Assembly: GCA_025449435.1 (NCBI GenBank)
Contig: JANWJO010000143.1
Coordinates: 1-6,956, forward strand
Direction of reading: 5' to 3'
DNA from: Chloroflexota bacterium
GTDB taxonomy: Bacteria; Chloroflexota; UBA4733
Length of the DNA stretch: 6,956 nt
In this document: positions 1-6,956 of the stretch, in pieces
How positions within the stretch are numbered: position 1 is the stretch's first letter
Layout of the letters: each line of letters opens with the position of its first letter
Program-made: the position numbers and the translations under genes
Notes under the pieces: generated by a model
What the model was told of the DNA's origin: nothing
Databases searched by the model: none
The model's input: only the letters and a program-made list of their open reading frames with translations

Positions 1-2307
1 GAAGTTGATCCGAAAGGCTTCGCCGCCGCTATACATCTCGTAGTTGCGCGTACCCTGGGCGTCGCTGATGCGGATGTCGAGGGTTTCAATGGTGTGTTCA
101 CGTTGCCCGGGGCGTTGTGTGTCAAGATCAAGGGTGATCTCGCCATTCGACATGAGGTGCAACAGGTATTTGGCTTCCGCGGCAAGGGTGGGGATGGCTT
201 CGTCGATCAGGATGGCTTGCACGCCATTGCGGCCGAAGTCATCGGCGAGCTGTCCATAGACGTCCACGTTATGTACTGCATCCCGCAGCGCCAATTCACA
301 TTGTTCGGCCTGGAGCTGGGCTTGCTGGCACTTGTGTACCGCCTCGGTGGCAGCGCCTTCCTCGATCGTCGCACGCTGCTGCTCGGCGGCGAGATTATTG
401 ACGGCGGTTTGCTGTTCGCGCAATTGTTGATCGAGGCCAGCGTTGGCGGCGAGGGTGGCATCGAGCGCTGCTGCGCGCTCGGTCAATGCAGTGAGCTCCT
501 GGGTACGAACCCCAACCTGCTGCTGGGCTTGCTCGATGAGGGCGGTGGCGGCTGACTGTTCGCCTTCGGCCTGGAGCAACAGTTCCCGGCGCTTTTCGGC
601 TGGGGCGAGACGCTTGGCCTCGTCGCGCGCCGCCGCGTGAGCCGCCGCGTCATAGGCGATGCGCTCGATCTCCTGCACAACACTAGCCAGTTGCGCTCGC
701 GCATCGGCGGCGAACTCTTTGGCATCGATGCGCTGCTGCACCGCCTGCAACTTGATGTGCGTACCAGCGAGGTCCTCAACTGCCTTGCTGGCGTCAGCCA
801 CCTGGTGACGCAGCTTCGCCTCTGTTTGACGCGCGCCGTCCAGCCGCTGCGTGGCCTGCGGCAACGCCGCCACAACAGCGGCAAGCTTGTGATCTTGGTC
901 TTCCAATCCCTTGAGCGCCGCTGCCTCTTGTTCCCTGGTGTTCTTGAGGGCGCCAGCATCTTGCGTCATCTGGTCACGCAACTGAGCGCGTTGCTCGTCG
1001 GTCAGCGGTTGCCCGCAGGTGGGGCAGGTTGCGCCGCCTGCCTCAATGGCTTTATAGCGCGTACGCAGCTTGGCGACTTCACCCTCCAAGTGCGCAATGG
1101 ACGCCTTTGCTCCGGCGATCGACACCCGCACCTGCTGTTGTTCGGTAAGGCAACCTTGCAGCCGGTCTAATTCGGTGCGCAACTCCTGCACGAGCGTTAG
1201 CTGGCCGGCGTGCTGCTGCTCCAAGGCAGGAAGCAATCCGGCCCTCTTGCCGGCCTCAGTGAGGGCAGCTTGCAGCACGGCGTGTTCTTGCTGCAACGCA
1301 GCCGCAGCAGCGTCGATGGCACGCTGGTGCGTCTGGCTTTGGCGTTGCAGTGGCATCAGCCTGGTGAGCCGCTCTCCGTGTTCTTTGTCCACGTTCCGCG
1401 CGGCGAGCAAGCGGTCATAGTCACACACGATGGTTTCCCGCTCGTTCAACACGACGGCGGCAGCGTGCTGGCGCTTGGTCTGCTGGGCGACGGCGGCTTG
1501 CTGGCGCTGGATTTCCTGGTCGATGGTGGCCCGCTGCGCATCGATGGCGGCGCGTTCCTCGCGTTGCTGGCGCACGAGCTCCCAACGCACCTTCAACAAA
1601 TCCAGCAGTTGCTGCGCCGGTGGGAGCTGGAGGTCTATGTCGTGCCGGAGTGCAGTTGCGCCGTCGAGCCGGCGCTGCGCCGTGGGCAACCGGTCGGCTT
1701 GCTCGCGATAGGCGGCCAGCGCGCCGCGCTGGGCCTGGGCTTCATTGGTCCACATGCGCGTGCGGCCCTTGGCGCGCTCCGATAGGCGCTGGTACACCTC
1801 CAGATCGAGCACCGCGGCGAGCACTTCCTTGCGCTCCGACGGCGTCTTGACGGTGAACTCGTCGGCGCGTCCCTGTAGCAGGAACGCAGAGTTGATGAAG
1901 GTGTTGTAGGTCATGCCCAGCGTACGGGCGATTTTAGCTTCGGTCTCTCGAATAGCGTTGCCGGTGATGGCGTGCCAATCGTTGCCGCCGGAGCACGTAA
2001 ACAGGTCGAGTTTGCTCACGTGTCGGTGTCCGCTCACCGAGCGCAGGCGCGCCGCCTTGTAGGTGACGCCGCTGACCTGGAATTCGAACACGACGCTCAT
2101 CTCGGTGGACCCGGCGTGCAGTAGCTCGTCTTCGGTGGAGGCACGGGTCCGGCCAAACAGCACCCAGGTCATGGCATCGAGCAAACTGGACTTGCCGTGG
2201 CCGTTCTGGCCGGACAAGCAGAACAGGTGGAGGCCGTCAAAGTCGAGCGCCTGCGGCTCGCTGCCATAGGACATGAAGTTGGTGACGGTCAGGCGGATCG
2301 GAATCAC
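1..2307 (-). CDS. sbcC: Rad50/SbcC-family SMC-like ATPase, partial (C-terminus outside window)
   Basis: GTG start at 2307, then 769 uninterrupted codons to the left edge with no stop. Rad50 is the ATPase and tether of the Mre11-Rad50 complex. It opens with IRLTVTNFMSYGSE, the usual first strand of Rad50, then Walker A GQNGHGKSS at 33-41 and the Q-loop FLLQGRADEF with Gln145. From about 170 to 690 the chain is rich in Ala, Gln, Glu, Arg and Leu, typical of a long antiparallel coiled coil. Its midpoint is the zinc hook CPTCGQPL with Cys428 and Cys431. The C-terminal lobe returns with DDFGRNGVQAILIDEAIP, and the last visible residues are YSGGEAFRINF, the ABC signature at 760-763. Missing are Walker B and the D-loop, perhaps another 60-100 residues. 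The two coil arms are nearly equal (about 250 residues each), so this is a short, archaeal-sized Rad50 rather than a 1000-residue E. coli-type SbcC. GTGA overlap with mre11. Confidence 0.95.
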   Translation of the reverse strand, partial: MIPIRLTVTNFMSYGSEPQALDFDGLHLFCLSGQNGHGKSSLLDAMTWVLFGRTRASTEDELLHAGSTEMSVVFEFQVSGVTYKAARLRSVSGHRHVSKLDLFTCSGGNDWHAITGNAIRETEAKIARTLGMTYNTFINSAFLLQGRADEFTVKTPSERKEVLAAVLDLEVYQRLSERAKGRTRMWTNEAQAQRGALAAYREQADRLPTAQRRLDGATALRHDIDLQLPPAQQLLDLLKVRWELVRQQREERAAIDAQRATIDQEIQRQQAAVAQQTKRQHAAAVVLNERETIVCDYDRLLAARNVDKEHGERLTRLMPLQRQSQTHQRAIDAAAAALQQEHAVLQAALTEAGKRAGLLPALEQQHAGQLTLVQELRTELDRLQGCLTEQQQVRVSIAGAKASIAHLEGEVAKLRTRYKAIEAGGATCPTCGQPLTDEQRAQLRDQMTQDAGALKNTREQEAAALKGLEDQDHKLAAVVAALPQATQRLDGARQTEAKLRHQVADASKAVEDLAGTHIKLQAVQQRIDAKEFAADARAQLASVVQEIERIAYDAAAHAAARDEAKRLAPAEKRRELLLQAEGEQSAATALIEQAQQQVGVRTQELTALTERAAALDATLAANAGLDQQLREQQTAVNNLAAEQQRATIEEGAATEAVHKCQQAQLQAEQCELALRDAVHNVDVYGQLADDFGRNGVQAILIDEAIPTLAAEAKYLLHLMSNGEITLDLDTQRPGQREHTIETLDIRISDAQGTRNYEMYSGGEAFRINF

Positions 2308-3530
2308 TGTTCGCCAGCCTCTTCTTTGATGAGTTCATCGGCGGCCTTAGCCAGCAGGGCACGGCGCTCCATCGGCACGTTACGACGGTCGTAGTAATGG
2401 GCCAGGACGTCCGCCACGGACATGCTGGCAACTTGTACGGTGGTGGCTCGCAGCCGGGCATCTTCGTCGGGCAGGCGTTTCAGGCCACCGAACGCGTACG
2501 CTGGTCGCACAGCGATCAGGATGTCGGGGGCGTGCAGTTTGGCCAGCACCGCGGCCGGCCCAGCCACGCTCACCCGCACCACTTTGCCATTGATCGACTG
2601 CTGATTGATGGCATTGACCACGTCGTTGGTCGAGCCATCGTCGCCAAGCTTCACCTCGATGGTCAGGAATTCCCGTGCGGACCAGCGCAGCGGGGTGGCA
2701 CGCGCCACCGCGCCCCGTTCGACCTCGGCGACGATATAGCCCTTGGCATCGTCCTCCTCGCCGAAGTCAACGCGTTCCAAACTGCCGGCGTAGGCCATGC
2801 GCGTGGCGCCGGGGATCACCTGCTGTTTATGGATGTGCCCCAGCGCCACATAGTCGGCCCAGGGTTGGTCAAGCGACGCTGCTGTGACTTCCAGGTCGGA
2901 TCCTAAGATGAGCTGGCGTTCAGAACCGAGCACGGCGCCGCGCACGGTGGCGTGTACCAGCGCAACTGTGGGATTGGTCGGGTCATAGTCGCGATGCTGC
3001 GGGATACCGGCCAGCCACTGCTCCGCCAGGTCGCCAATGGCAGCCGTTTCTTCCTGGAGTGGCTGCTGTCCGGCCGTAGCGCCTTCAACATACTGACCAC
3101 GGTGCAGCCAGGGCAGGCACACGACCTGCAGCACGCCCGACCTGGTCGGCACCTGCACGATACTCACACGCGACACCACGTACACAGGCGGAATGGCGAG
3201 CGTCCGGAAGATTTCCAGTGACGTTGCCCGGCCCAAGGCCACCGGCGAGTCGTGGTTGCCGGTGAGCAAGACGGTCGGTATGTTCGCCCGCGATAACCGA
3301 GCGATGCGCTTGGCGAACTCGCGCTGGAGAGTGACGGTAGGGTCTTTGGTTTTGTAGGCGTCGCCAGCGAACAGCACAGCGTCGATGCTGCCATCGGTGG
3401 CGTGGTCAACGATGTGGTCCAGCGCGGCCAGGAAGTCCTCGACGCGGGAGTGCAAGCCGGTCGCGGGGTTCAGCCGCCCATAGTTCTCGATGCCCAGGTG
3501 CAGGTCAGCAAAATGGAGGACGCGGATCAT
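2304..3530 (-). CDS. sbcD: Mre11/SbcD-family exonuclease
   Basis: 408 residues, ATG at 3530, TGA at 2306-2304. It is the nuclease subunit of the Mre11-Rad50 (SbcCD) complex, a two-manganese phosphoesterase that trims and opens blocked DNA ends. The metallophosphoesterase motifs are complete: FADLHLG with Asp9 and His11, AGDAYK with Asp57, TGNHD at 90-94 (Asn92, His93, Asp94), LVHA with His193, and LGHIH with His232 and His234. The C-terminal part after about residue 290 fits the capping domain, ending in a helical region (ADVLAHYYDRR, then an acidic tail) that in the family contacts the Rad50 coiled-coil base. The start overlaps the herA stop by 4 bases, with AGGA directly abutting the ATG and hence badly spaced, so translation probably relies on coupling to herA. 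The stop overlaps the rad50 GTG by 4 bases. Assignment is secure from motifs and from the adjacent Rad50. Confidence 0.95.
   Translation of the reverse strand: MIRVLHFADLHLGIENYGRLNPATGLHSRVEDFLAALDHIVDHATDGSIDAVLFAGDAYKTKDPTVTLQREFAKRIARLSRANIPTVLLTGNHDSPVALGRATSLEIFRTLAIPPVYVVSRVSIVQVPTRSGVLQVVCLPWLHRGQYVEGATAGQQPLQEETAAIGDLAEQWLAGIPQHRDYDPTNPTVALVHATVRGAVLGSERQLILGSDLEVTAASLDQPWADYVALGHIHKQQVIPGATRMAYAGSLERVDFGEEDDAKGYIVAEVERGAVARATPLRWSAREFLTIEVKLGDDGSTNDVVNAINQQSINGKVVRVSVAGPAAVLAKLHAPDILIAVRPAYAFGGLKRLPDEDARLRATTVQVASMSVADVLAHYYDRRNVPMERRALLAKAADELIKEEAGEQ
2318..2325 (-). promoter_or_regulatory. Shine-Dalgarno site for rad50/sbcC
   Basis: AGAAGAGG on the minus strand, within the last codons of mre11, lies 10 bases before the GTG at 2307-2305. 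The spacing is slightly long but acceptable. It supports the GTG start rather than the internal ATG at codon 12, which would cut away the first beta strand of the ATPase head. Confidence 0.5.
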
Positions 3531-5251
3531 TCCTGGCCAAACCGTGACATCTTGTCCTGCACGTTCGCGGCACGGGCAAGCTCGCTGGCGAAGCCGGTCA
3601 TCTGCCGGTAGAACTCCTGGTCGTACTTGCGCGTGCGGATGACGACCGGCATGGGCAAGGCGTGACCCAGCAGCAGGGCCTGGCCGCGCGAATCCAGCGT
3701 GGCGAGCATGGTGCGCAGTGCTGCGGCGCCACTCACTCCGCTGAAGATGGCATCGATGTCCTTTTCGTCGTCCAGCAGGCAGGAGATGCGCGTGCCGAGC
3801 TGCGACATCACCTCGTCGTCGATGGCGGAGGGGCGCTGGTCAACGACCAGGAGGGTGACGTTGTACTTGCGCATTTCACGGGCCAGTGTACCGAAGGTGG
3901 TGCTGGACGCAACGGCAGGATCGAGAAACTTATGCGCTTCCTCGATGGTGATCATCAGCGGACGCGGTTTTGGGCCGGCTCCGCCTGTGGCCTGGTGTTC
4001 TTCCGTGCGCTTCACGAATTCCTGACGGATAGCGCGGGTGAGGATGTTGGAAACGAGCAGATAGGACAGCAGGTCGTTCTGGCGGCCGAATTCGAGCACC
4101 ACGTGTTCGTGCCGGTCAAAGGCGGCGAGCATGTCCTGAACGGCGGTACGCGAGGTGGCGGGTTTGGCGGTGGTTCCGGCCAAGAGTTCCCAGGCGTCGT
4201 CGCTCGAGTCTTCTGTCAAGTCGGCCGCGGCCCTTTGCTGCGGTTTGGATGTCTTAATGTACGAACGCTTTTTGAGCGGGTGAAGCTTGCGCCAAAGCGC
4301 GCTGAGCGACGCCACGTTAGCGCCGATGGACGTCGCCAGATCCTCCAGGCCGTCCGACTCGGTAGCGATCAAGGCTTCGAGCCAGCGCTTGTCGTGATGG
4401 CGCTCGAGTAGGTGTGCCGTTTCGGGCCACGTGGGGTTGAGGTTGAGTTCGCCACTCAAGAGGGCCACATCGTCGATGGTGATCTCATCGAGCGCGATGG
4501 TGACATCGTAGTCGGAGCGGACCCTCCGCGCCCGGGTTGATTCAGGGTCGAGGGTGAACAGCCGTACTTTGCCGGGGAACACCTGCTGGAGGCCCTGGAC
4601 TTGCTTTGAGTCGCCGGTTTCCGAGGTTCCTGACCAGCCGTACTCGTTGTGCATGTCAAACACCAGGTTGGAGCAGATGTCCTTACGGATGATGCCGGCG
4701 AGGAGCAAGCGAGTCAGGAAGGTCTTGCCGGTGCCAGACTTGCCGAACACGCCGTTGGAGCGCTCTACGAAGGCGGCGAGGTTGAGGGCAAGGTCGATGT
4801 CGTTATCGAGCGGCTGGCCGATGGCGAAGTGGTTGGGTTGTTCCGTAGACTCGGAACCGAACACCAAGCCGAAGTCGACATCGCTGGCTTCCTTCACCGG
4901 CACGAAGTGGCCGGGAATGGTACGCACCGGTTGGGGACCGGCGGTATCGTCAGGCGCAGGGTGGCGAGCCAGCATCAACCGAGGCATTACCTCGATGGTG
5001 CCGTAGGTCGTGGTGCCCGCCAGCACCCGGCGCACGAACGTGCTGGTTGGTGGGGCAGCGCGCACCGCATCATCAGTGACGTGGAGCCGGACGTCGGTCA
5101 CCAGGGAAAAGTAGCGGTGCTCATCACCTTCGACCACGACGAACTTGCCGACGCGCAGTTGCTCAACCAGGTCTGGCGCGGCGAGCTTGACGGTGAGTCC
5201 TGTGGACAGCGCACCCTCCACCACCAGGCCCAGCAAGTCACCAGCGGCCAC
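3527..5251 (-). CDS. herA: HerA-type hexameric DNA translocase ATPase
   Basis: 574 residues, GTG start at 5251, TGA at 3529-3527. HerA belongs to the FtsK-HerA group of P-loop motors and pumps duplex DNA into NurA during end resection. Residues 1 to about 70 form a beta-rich HAS barrel (GLVVEGAL, then VGKFVVVEGDEH). The Walker A motif is GKSGTGKT at 170-177. The Walker B motif ends MITIEEAH with Glu437-Glu438. Downstream are VVDQRPSAID (Gln472-Arg473) and QLGTRISCLL (Arg488), matching the sensor and arginine-finger region of HerA. A polar, acidic stretch at about 333-352 between the two Walker motifs looks like a flexible linker. Length is at the upper end of the usual 500-600. A good Shine-Dalgarno supports the GTG start. 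The stop overlaps the mre11 ATG by 4 bases (ATGA). A defence-type HerA is possible in principle, but no SIR2 or DUF4297 partner is present and Mre11-Rad50 follow, so a repair role is favoured. Confidence 0.93.
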   Translation of the reverse strand: MAAGDLLGLVVEGALSTGLTVKLAAPDLVEQLRVGKFVVVEGDEHRYFSLVTDVRLHVTDDAVRAAPPTSTFVRRVLAGTTTYGTIEVMPRLMLARHPAPDDTAGPQPVRTIPGHFVPVKEASDVDFGLVFGSESTEQPNHFAIGQPLDNDIDLALNLAAFVERSNGVFGKSGTGKTFLTRLLLAGIIRKDICSNLVFDMHNEYGWSGTSETGDSKQVQGLQQVFPGKVRLFTLDPESTRARRVRSDYDVTIALDEITIDDVALLSGELNLNPTWPETAHLLERHHDKRWLEALIATESDGLEDLATSIGANVASLSALWRKLHPLKKRSYIKTSKPQQRAAADLTEDSSDDAWELLAGTTAKPATSRTAVQDMLAAFDRHEHVVLEFGRQNDLLSYLLVSNILTRAIRQEFVKRTEEHQATGGAGPKPRPLMITIEEAHKFLDPAVASSTTFGTLAREMRKYNVTLLVVDQRPSAIDDEVMSQLGTRISCLLDDEKDIDAIFSGVSGAAALRTMLATLDSRGQALLLGHALPMPVVIRTRKYDQEFYRQMTGFASELARAANVQDKMSRFGQE

Positions 5252-5253
5252 GA

Positions 5254-5901
5254 TCAGGCCCCCTCTGGTGGCGCGATGCGCTCGAGAATCTGCAGTAGCT
5301 GCTGGTAGTCGCCAGCGAGCAGCGCGGCCACGGCGCGGCCAGCTCGCAGGAGATATTCAACGTCGTTGTGCCGTACGCGCGCCGCGTCCCGGATGGCGGC
5401 GGCCACCAACTCGATACTCTGCTCAGGGTGAGCCAGGGCAGACGCGAGGTAGCCAAGGCTATCGCTGAAGGTCAGCGTTTCGGCGTCGTCGCAGCGGGTC
5501 ACAGAGTAGTGCAGCGAGGCGGGGTACGGAGGTAAACGGTGCCAGACCCTGCCGGACGTGTCGCCATAACCGACGACGAGTGAGGTAAACTCGGTGCGCA
5601 GCACGTCGCGGAGTTCTGGATATTCGACATAGATCTGGCCGTCGATGATGGCCGGCGGCAGCGAGCGCGCCACCGCCCGGCGCGTAGGATCGAGCCCGCC
5701 TGTGGCCGCATGTACCACCAGGGCGTAAATCACTGGCTTGCCGGGCTCAGCGACTTTGACCAGGCTGCCAAAGGGCGGCACGACGTGCAATTCGGCGGCT
5801 TCGGCAGTGAACTCCGCCGTGCTGGCCTCCACGACTTCACCGGCGCGGCGTTCGGTTGCAACGTGGTTGGCGATCGGGCGCGCTGCCTGGCGGTCCAGCA
5901 T
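5254..5901 (-). CDS. HAS-barrel-like protein between nurA and herA, function unknown
   Basis: 215 residues, ATG at 5901, TGA at 5256-5254. Residues about 20-80 (GEVVEAS, then VPPFGSLVKV, then IYALVVHAATGG) have the alternating small, acidic and beta-strand pattern of a HAS barrel, the N-terminal fold shared by HerA and ATP-synthase subunits. A middle block around 93-115 contains YPELRDVLRTEF followed by LVVGYGD. The C-terminal third, about 150-210, looks helical, with LRAGRAVAALLAGDYQQLL. No Walker motif, nuclease motif, signal peptide or membrane segment is seen, so it is probably a cytoplasmic structural or adaptor protein. It starts 4 bases after the nurA stop behind a weak GGCGGTG purine-rich stretch, and ends 2 bases before the herA GTG. 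The tight packing suggests a fixed partner of HerA-NurA. The HAS-barrel call is pattern recognition, not a profile search; the role is inference only. Confidence 0.75.
   Translation of the reverse strand: MLDRQAARPIANHVATERRAGEVVEASTAEFTAEAAELHVVPPFGSLVKVAEPGKPVIYALVVHAATGGLDPTRRAVARSLPPAIIDGQIYVEYPELRDVLRTEFTSLVVGYGDTSGRVWHRLPPYPASLHYSVTRCDDAETLTFSDSLGYLASALAHPEQSIELVAAAIRDAARVRHNDVEYLLRAGRAVAALLAGDYQQLLQILERIAPPEGA
5259..5266 (-). promoter_or_regulatory. Shine-Dalgarno site for herA
   Basis: On the minus strand the sequence AGAGGGGG lies 7 bases before the GTG at 5251-5249, inside the last codons of the preceding gene. It is the best-placed ribosome-binding site in the window and supports the GTG as the herA start. 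Confidence 0.6.
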
Positions 5902-5905
5902 GCTG

Positions 5906-6956
5906 CTACACCGCCTTCATGTGCTTACTGACGCGCTTAGCCGACAGGTCGGTGCGCAAGCCCGCGCGAATCATCCGGCGTTCGAGCAACTGGTCAAACA
6001 CCAGGCGGTCGTTACCATCTAGCACCGCCTGCTCGTGCGCCTCGATCAAGCTGGGCGGATAGCCGGGCAAGCGGCCGTGGTAGCGACCCCGCTCGCATTG
6101 CTTGGCCACCAGGGCGTGTACCAGCGACAGGCGCTGAGCGTCGTTCGCGATCCACTCGGGCACTTCCACACGGGCGATCTCCACGCCAGTGTTGAGGTAA
6201 AAGCAGCGCATCGTGTGCCCAGGATAGCGCTTTTGAGCCCGCTGTTGGGGCTCGAACAAGGCACTGCGATGGTATTCCGGTATGAAGCCTAGGAGGTCAG
6301 TGTCCATAAGTATGCTGGCTGCTTCACAGGCGCGGTGGCCGGTGCGCTCCAGTGACGAGCAATGGCGGCAGTCCATAACCGGCTGGTCGGAGCACATCAC
6401 GACGCGCGTCAAGTTGGCCACTTCGCGGGCGGCCGGCCGGCTGATATAGCTGGCCAGCAGGTGGCCGGAATCGCGCATGCGGTCGAGTTGATCGATGACA
6501 CGCTGAGCGATGTCCTTCGGGATGTTGGCGGCACGATCGTCCAGCGACCAGTCGAGCAAGCTGCCGTCGGCAAGTCCCAGCGTCAGCCGGTCGCGCGGCT
6601 GGGCTTCTAGTAGTTCAGCTAGCTTGGTGCGTTCGGCGAGCGTGCGCAGGGTGGCGAGCAACTCGTCGAGGATGGGCACGCGCCGGTCGGCCAGCTCGAA
6701 CCAGAGCTGGTCGTCACGGTAGTGTACATCCGAGGAATTACCGAGCACGGCGTGGGAGTCGGGTCCGTAATGCAGCTCCGCCCAGCCGGTGTTGATCACG
6801 AAGTACTGGGCCAGGGCGTGGCGCTCCGGCTCGATTTGGGACCCGTCGGTGGCGATGACAGAGAATGTCTCAGGCAACTCGATGGGTCGAAACGTCTGGA
6901 GCGGGTCTTCCAGTGGGATGGCCGTAACATAGCGGATGGCACTGGCTCGGGTGAGC
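5906..6956 (-). CDS. nurA: NurA-family 5'-3' nuclease, partial (N-terminus outside window)
   Basis: NurA is the nuclease partner of the HerA translocase; in archaea the pair resects broken DNA ends to leave 3' single-stranded tails. The frame is open from the right edge to a TAG at 5908-5906, giving 349 visible residues. A TTG at 6877 could be read as a start, but it lies only 10 codons before the first catalytic motif and the frame continues family-like upstream, so the true start is probably outside the window. Visible motifs (numbered from the first visible codon): ATDGSQ with Asp37, LADGSLL with Asp130 (the two acidic active-site motifs of NurA), SYISRPAAREV around 169-179, and a C-terminal block with RVEVPEWIA and GYPPSLIEAHEQAV. 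A cysteine set (Cys188, 196, 199, 210) sits in the middle. The stop is 4 bases before the next gene, which is followed by herA. Family assignment is strong from motifs and context; nuclease activity itself is inferred. Confidence 0.9.
   Translation of the reverse strand, partial: LTRASAIRYVTAIPLEDPLQTFRPIELPETFSVIATDGSQIEPERHALAQYFVINTGWAELHYGPDSHAVLGNSSDVHYRDDQLWFELADRRVPILDELLATLRTLAERTKLAELLEAQPRDRLTLGLADGSLLDWSLDDRAANIPKDIAQRVIDQLDRMRDSGHLLASYISRPAAREVANLTRVVMCSDQPVMDCRHCSSLERTGHRACEAASILMDTDLLGFIPEYHRSALFEPQQRAQKRYPGHTMRCFYLNTGVEIARVEVPEWIANDAQRLSLVHALVAKQCERGRYHGRLPGYPPSLIEAHEQAVLDGNDRLVFDQLLERRMIRAGLRTDLSAKRVSKHMKAV

Noticed and set aside
94..555. 153-codon plus-strand open frame near the left edge
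   Set aside because: Opposite the C-terminal lobe of Rad50, where the minus strand encodes the SGGE signature and the FGRNGVQ block.
483..959. 158-codon minus-strand open frame in a different frame from rad50
   Set aside because: Arg/Ser/Pro-rich out-of-frame reading inside the uninterrupted 769-codon rad50 frame; a possible frameshift was considered but the rad50 frame has no stop here.
637..1170. 177-codon open frame on the plus strand, opposite rad50
   Set aside because: Spans the complement of the zinc hook and coiled coil; the minus-strand frame carries the conserved CPTCGQPL motif and is clearly the coding one.
1200..1700. Repeated CAG/CTG- and GCN-rich triplets resembling a tandem repeat
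   Set aside because: These are irregular codon biases of Gln, Ala and Leu in the Rad50 coiled coil, without a constant repeat unit.
1210..1785. 191-codon open frame on the plus strand, opposite rad50
   Set aside because: Antisense to the Rad50 coiled coil. Its leucine-, glycine- and alanine-rich repeats simply mirror the Gln/Ala/Glu-rich codons of the coil.
3662..4411. 249-codon open frame on the plus strand, opposite herA
   Set aside because: It lies wholly antisense to the motor domain of herA, which has intact Walker motifs. The peptide is Gly/Val/Gln/His-rich with no recognisable motif. Long antisense frames are expected in GC-rich coding DNA.
3527..5251. Reading herA as part of a HerA-based anti-phage defence system
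   Set aside because: Known defence versions pair HerA with SIR2 or DUF4297 effectors. None is visible, and the neighbours are NurA, Mre11 and Rad50, which fits repair.
4649..5308. 219-codon plus-strand open frame across the herA start
   Set aside because: Antisense to the HAS barrel and Walker A of herA and to the end of the preceding gene; no motif and no credible independent support.

Overview
This window is one dense, single-direction gene block on the minus strand. Transcription runs from base 6956 down to base 1. It reads as a DNA double-strand-break end-resection operon of the archaeal/thermophile type: nurA, then a small HAS-barrel protein, then herA, mre11 (sbcD) and rad50 (sbcC). 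The DNA is GC-rich (roughly 60% or more by eye). The style of the proteins points to a bacterium from one of the lineages that carry HerA-NurA, with Chloroflexota as my best guess from remembered family resemblance; relatives in Cyanobacteria or Deinococcota cannot be excluded. There is no rRNA or other marker here to settle this.

Layout from upstream to downstream. Bases 6956-5906 hold NurA nuclease, whose start lies beyond the right edge. Bases 5901-5254 hold a 215-residue protein whose N-terminal part looks like a HAS barrel. Bases 5251-3527 hold HerA, a hexameric translocase ATPase of 574 residues with a GTG start. Bases 3530-2304 hold the Mre11/SbcD nuclease (408 residues). Bases 2307-1 hold the Rad50/SbcC ATPase (769 residues visible), which starts with GTG and runs off the left edge just after its SGGE signature motif.

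The genes are separated by 4 and 2 bases or overlap by 4 bases, so there is no intergenic space for internal promoters or terminators and none is claimed. This packing implies one mRNA with translational coupling. The products are expected to work together: Mre11-Rad50 recognises and trims broken ends, then HerA pumps DNA into the NurA nuclease to make long 3' single-stranded tails for recombination. The job of the small HAS-barrel protein is unknown; its position between nurA and herA suggests it belongs to the HerA-NurA machine.

The most interesting points are the extra HAS-barrel protein, a four-cysteine cluster in NurA that may bind a metal, and the five-gene order itself. I see no mobile element, CRISPR array, RNA gene, long repeat or defence toxin. 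Nothing proves a wholly new system; the least characterised component is the 215-residue protein.
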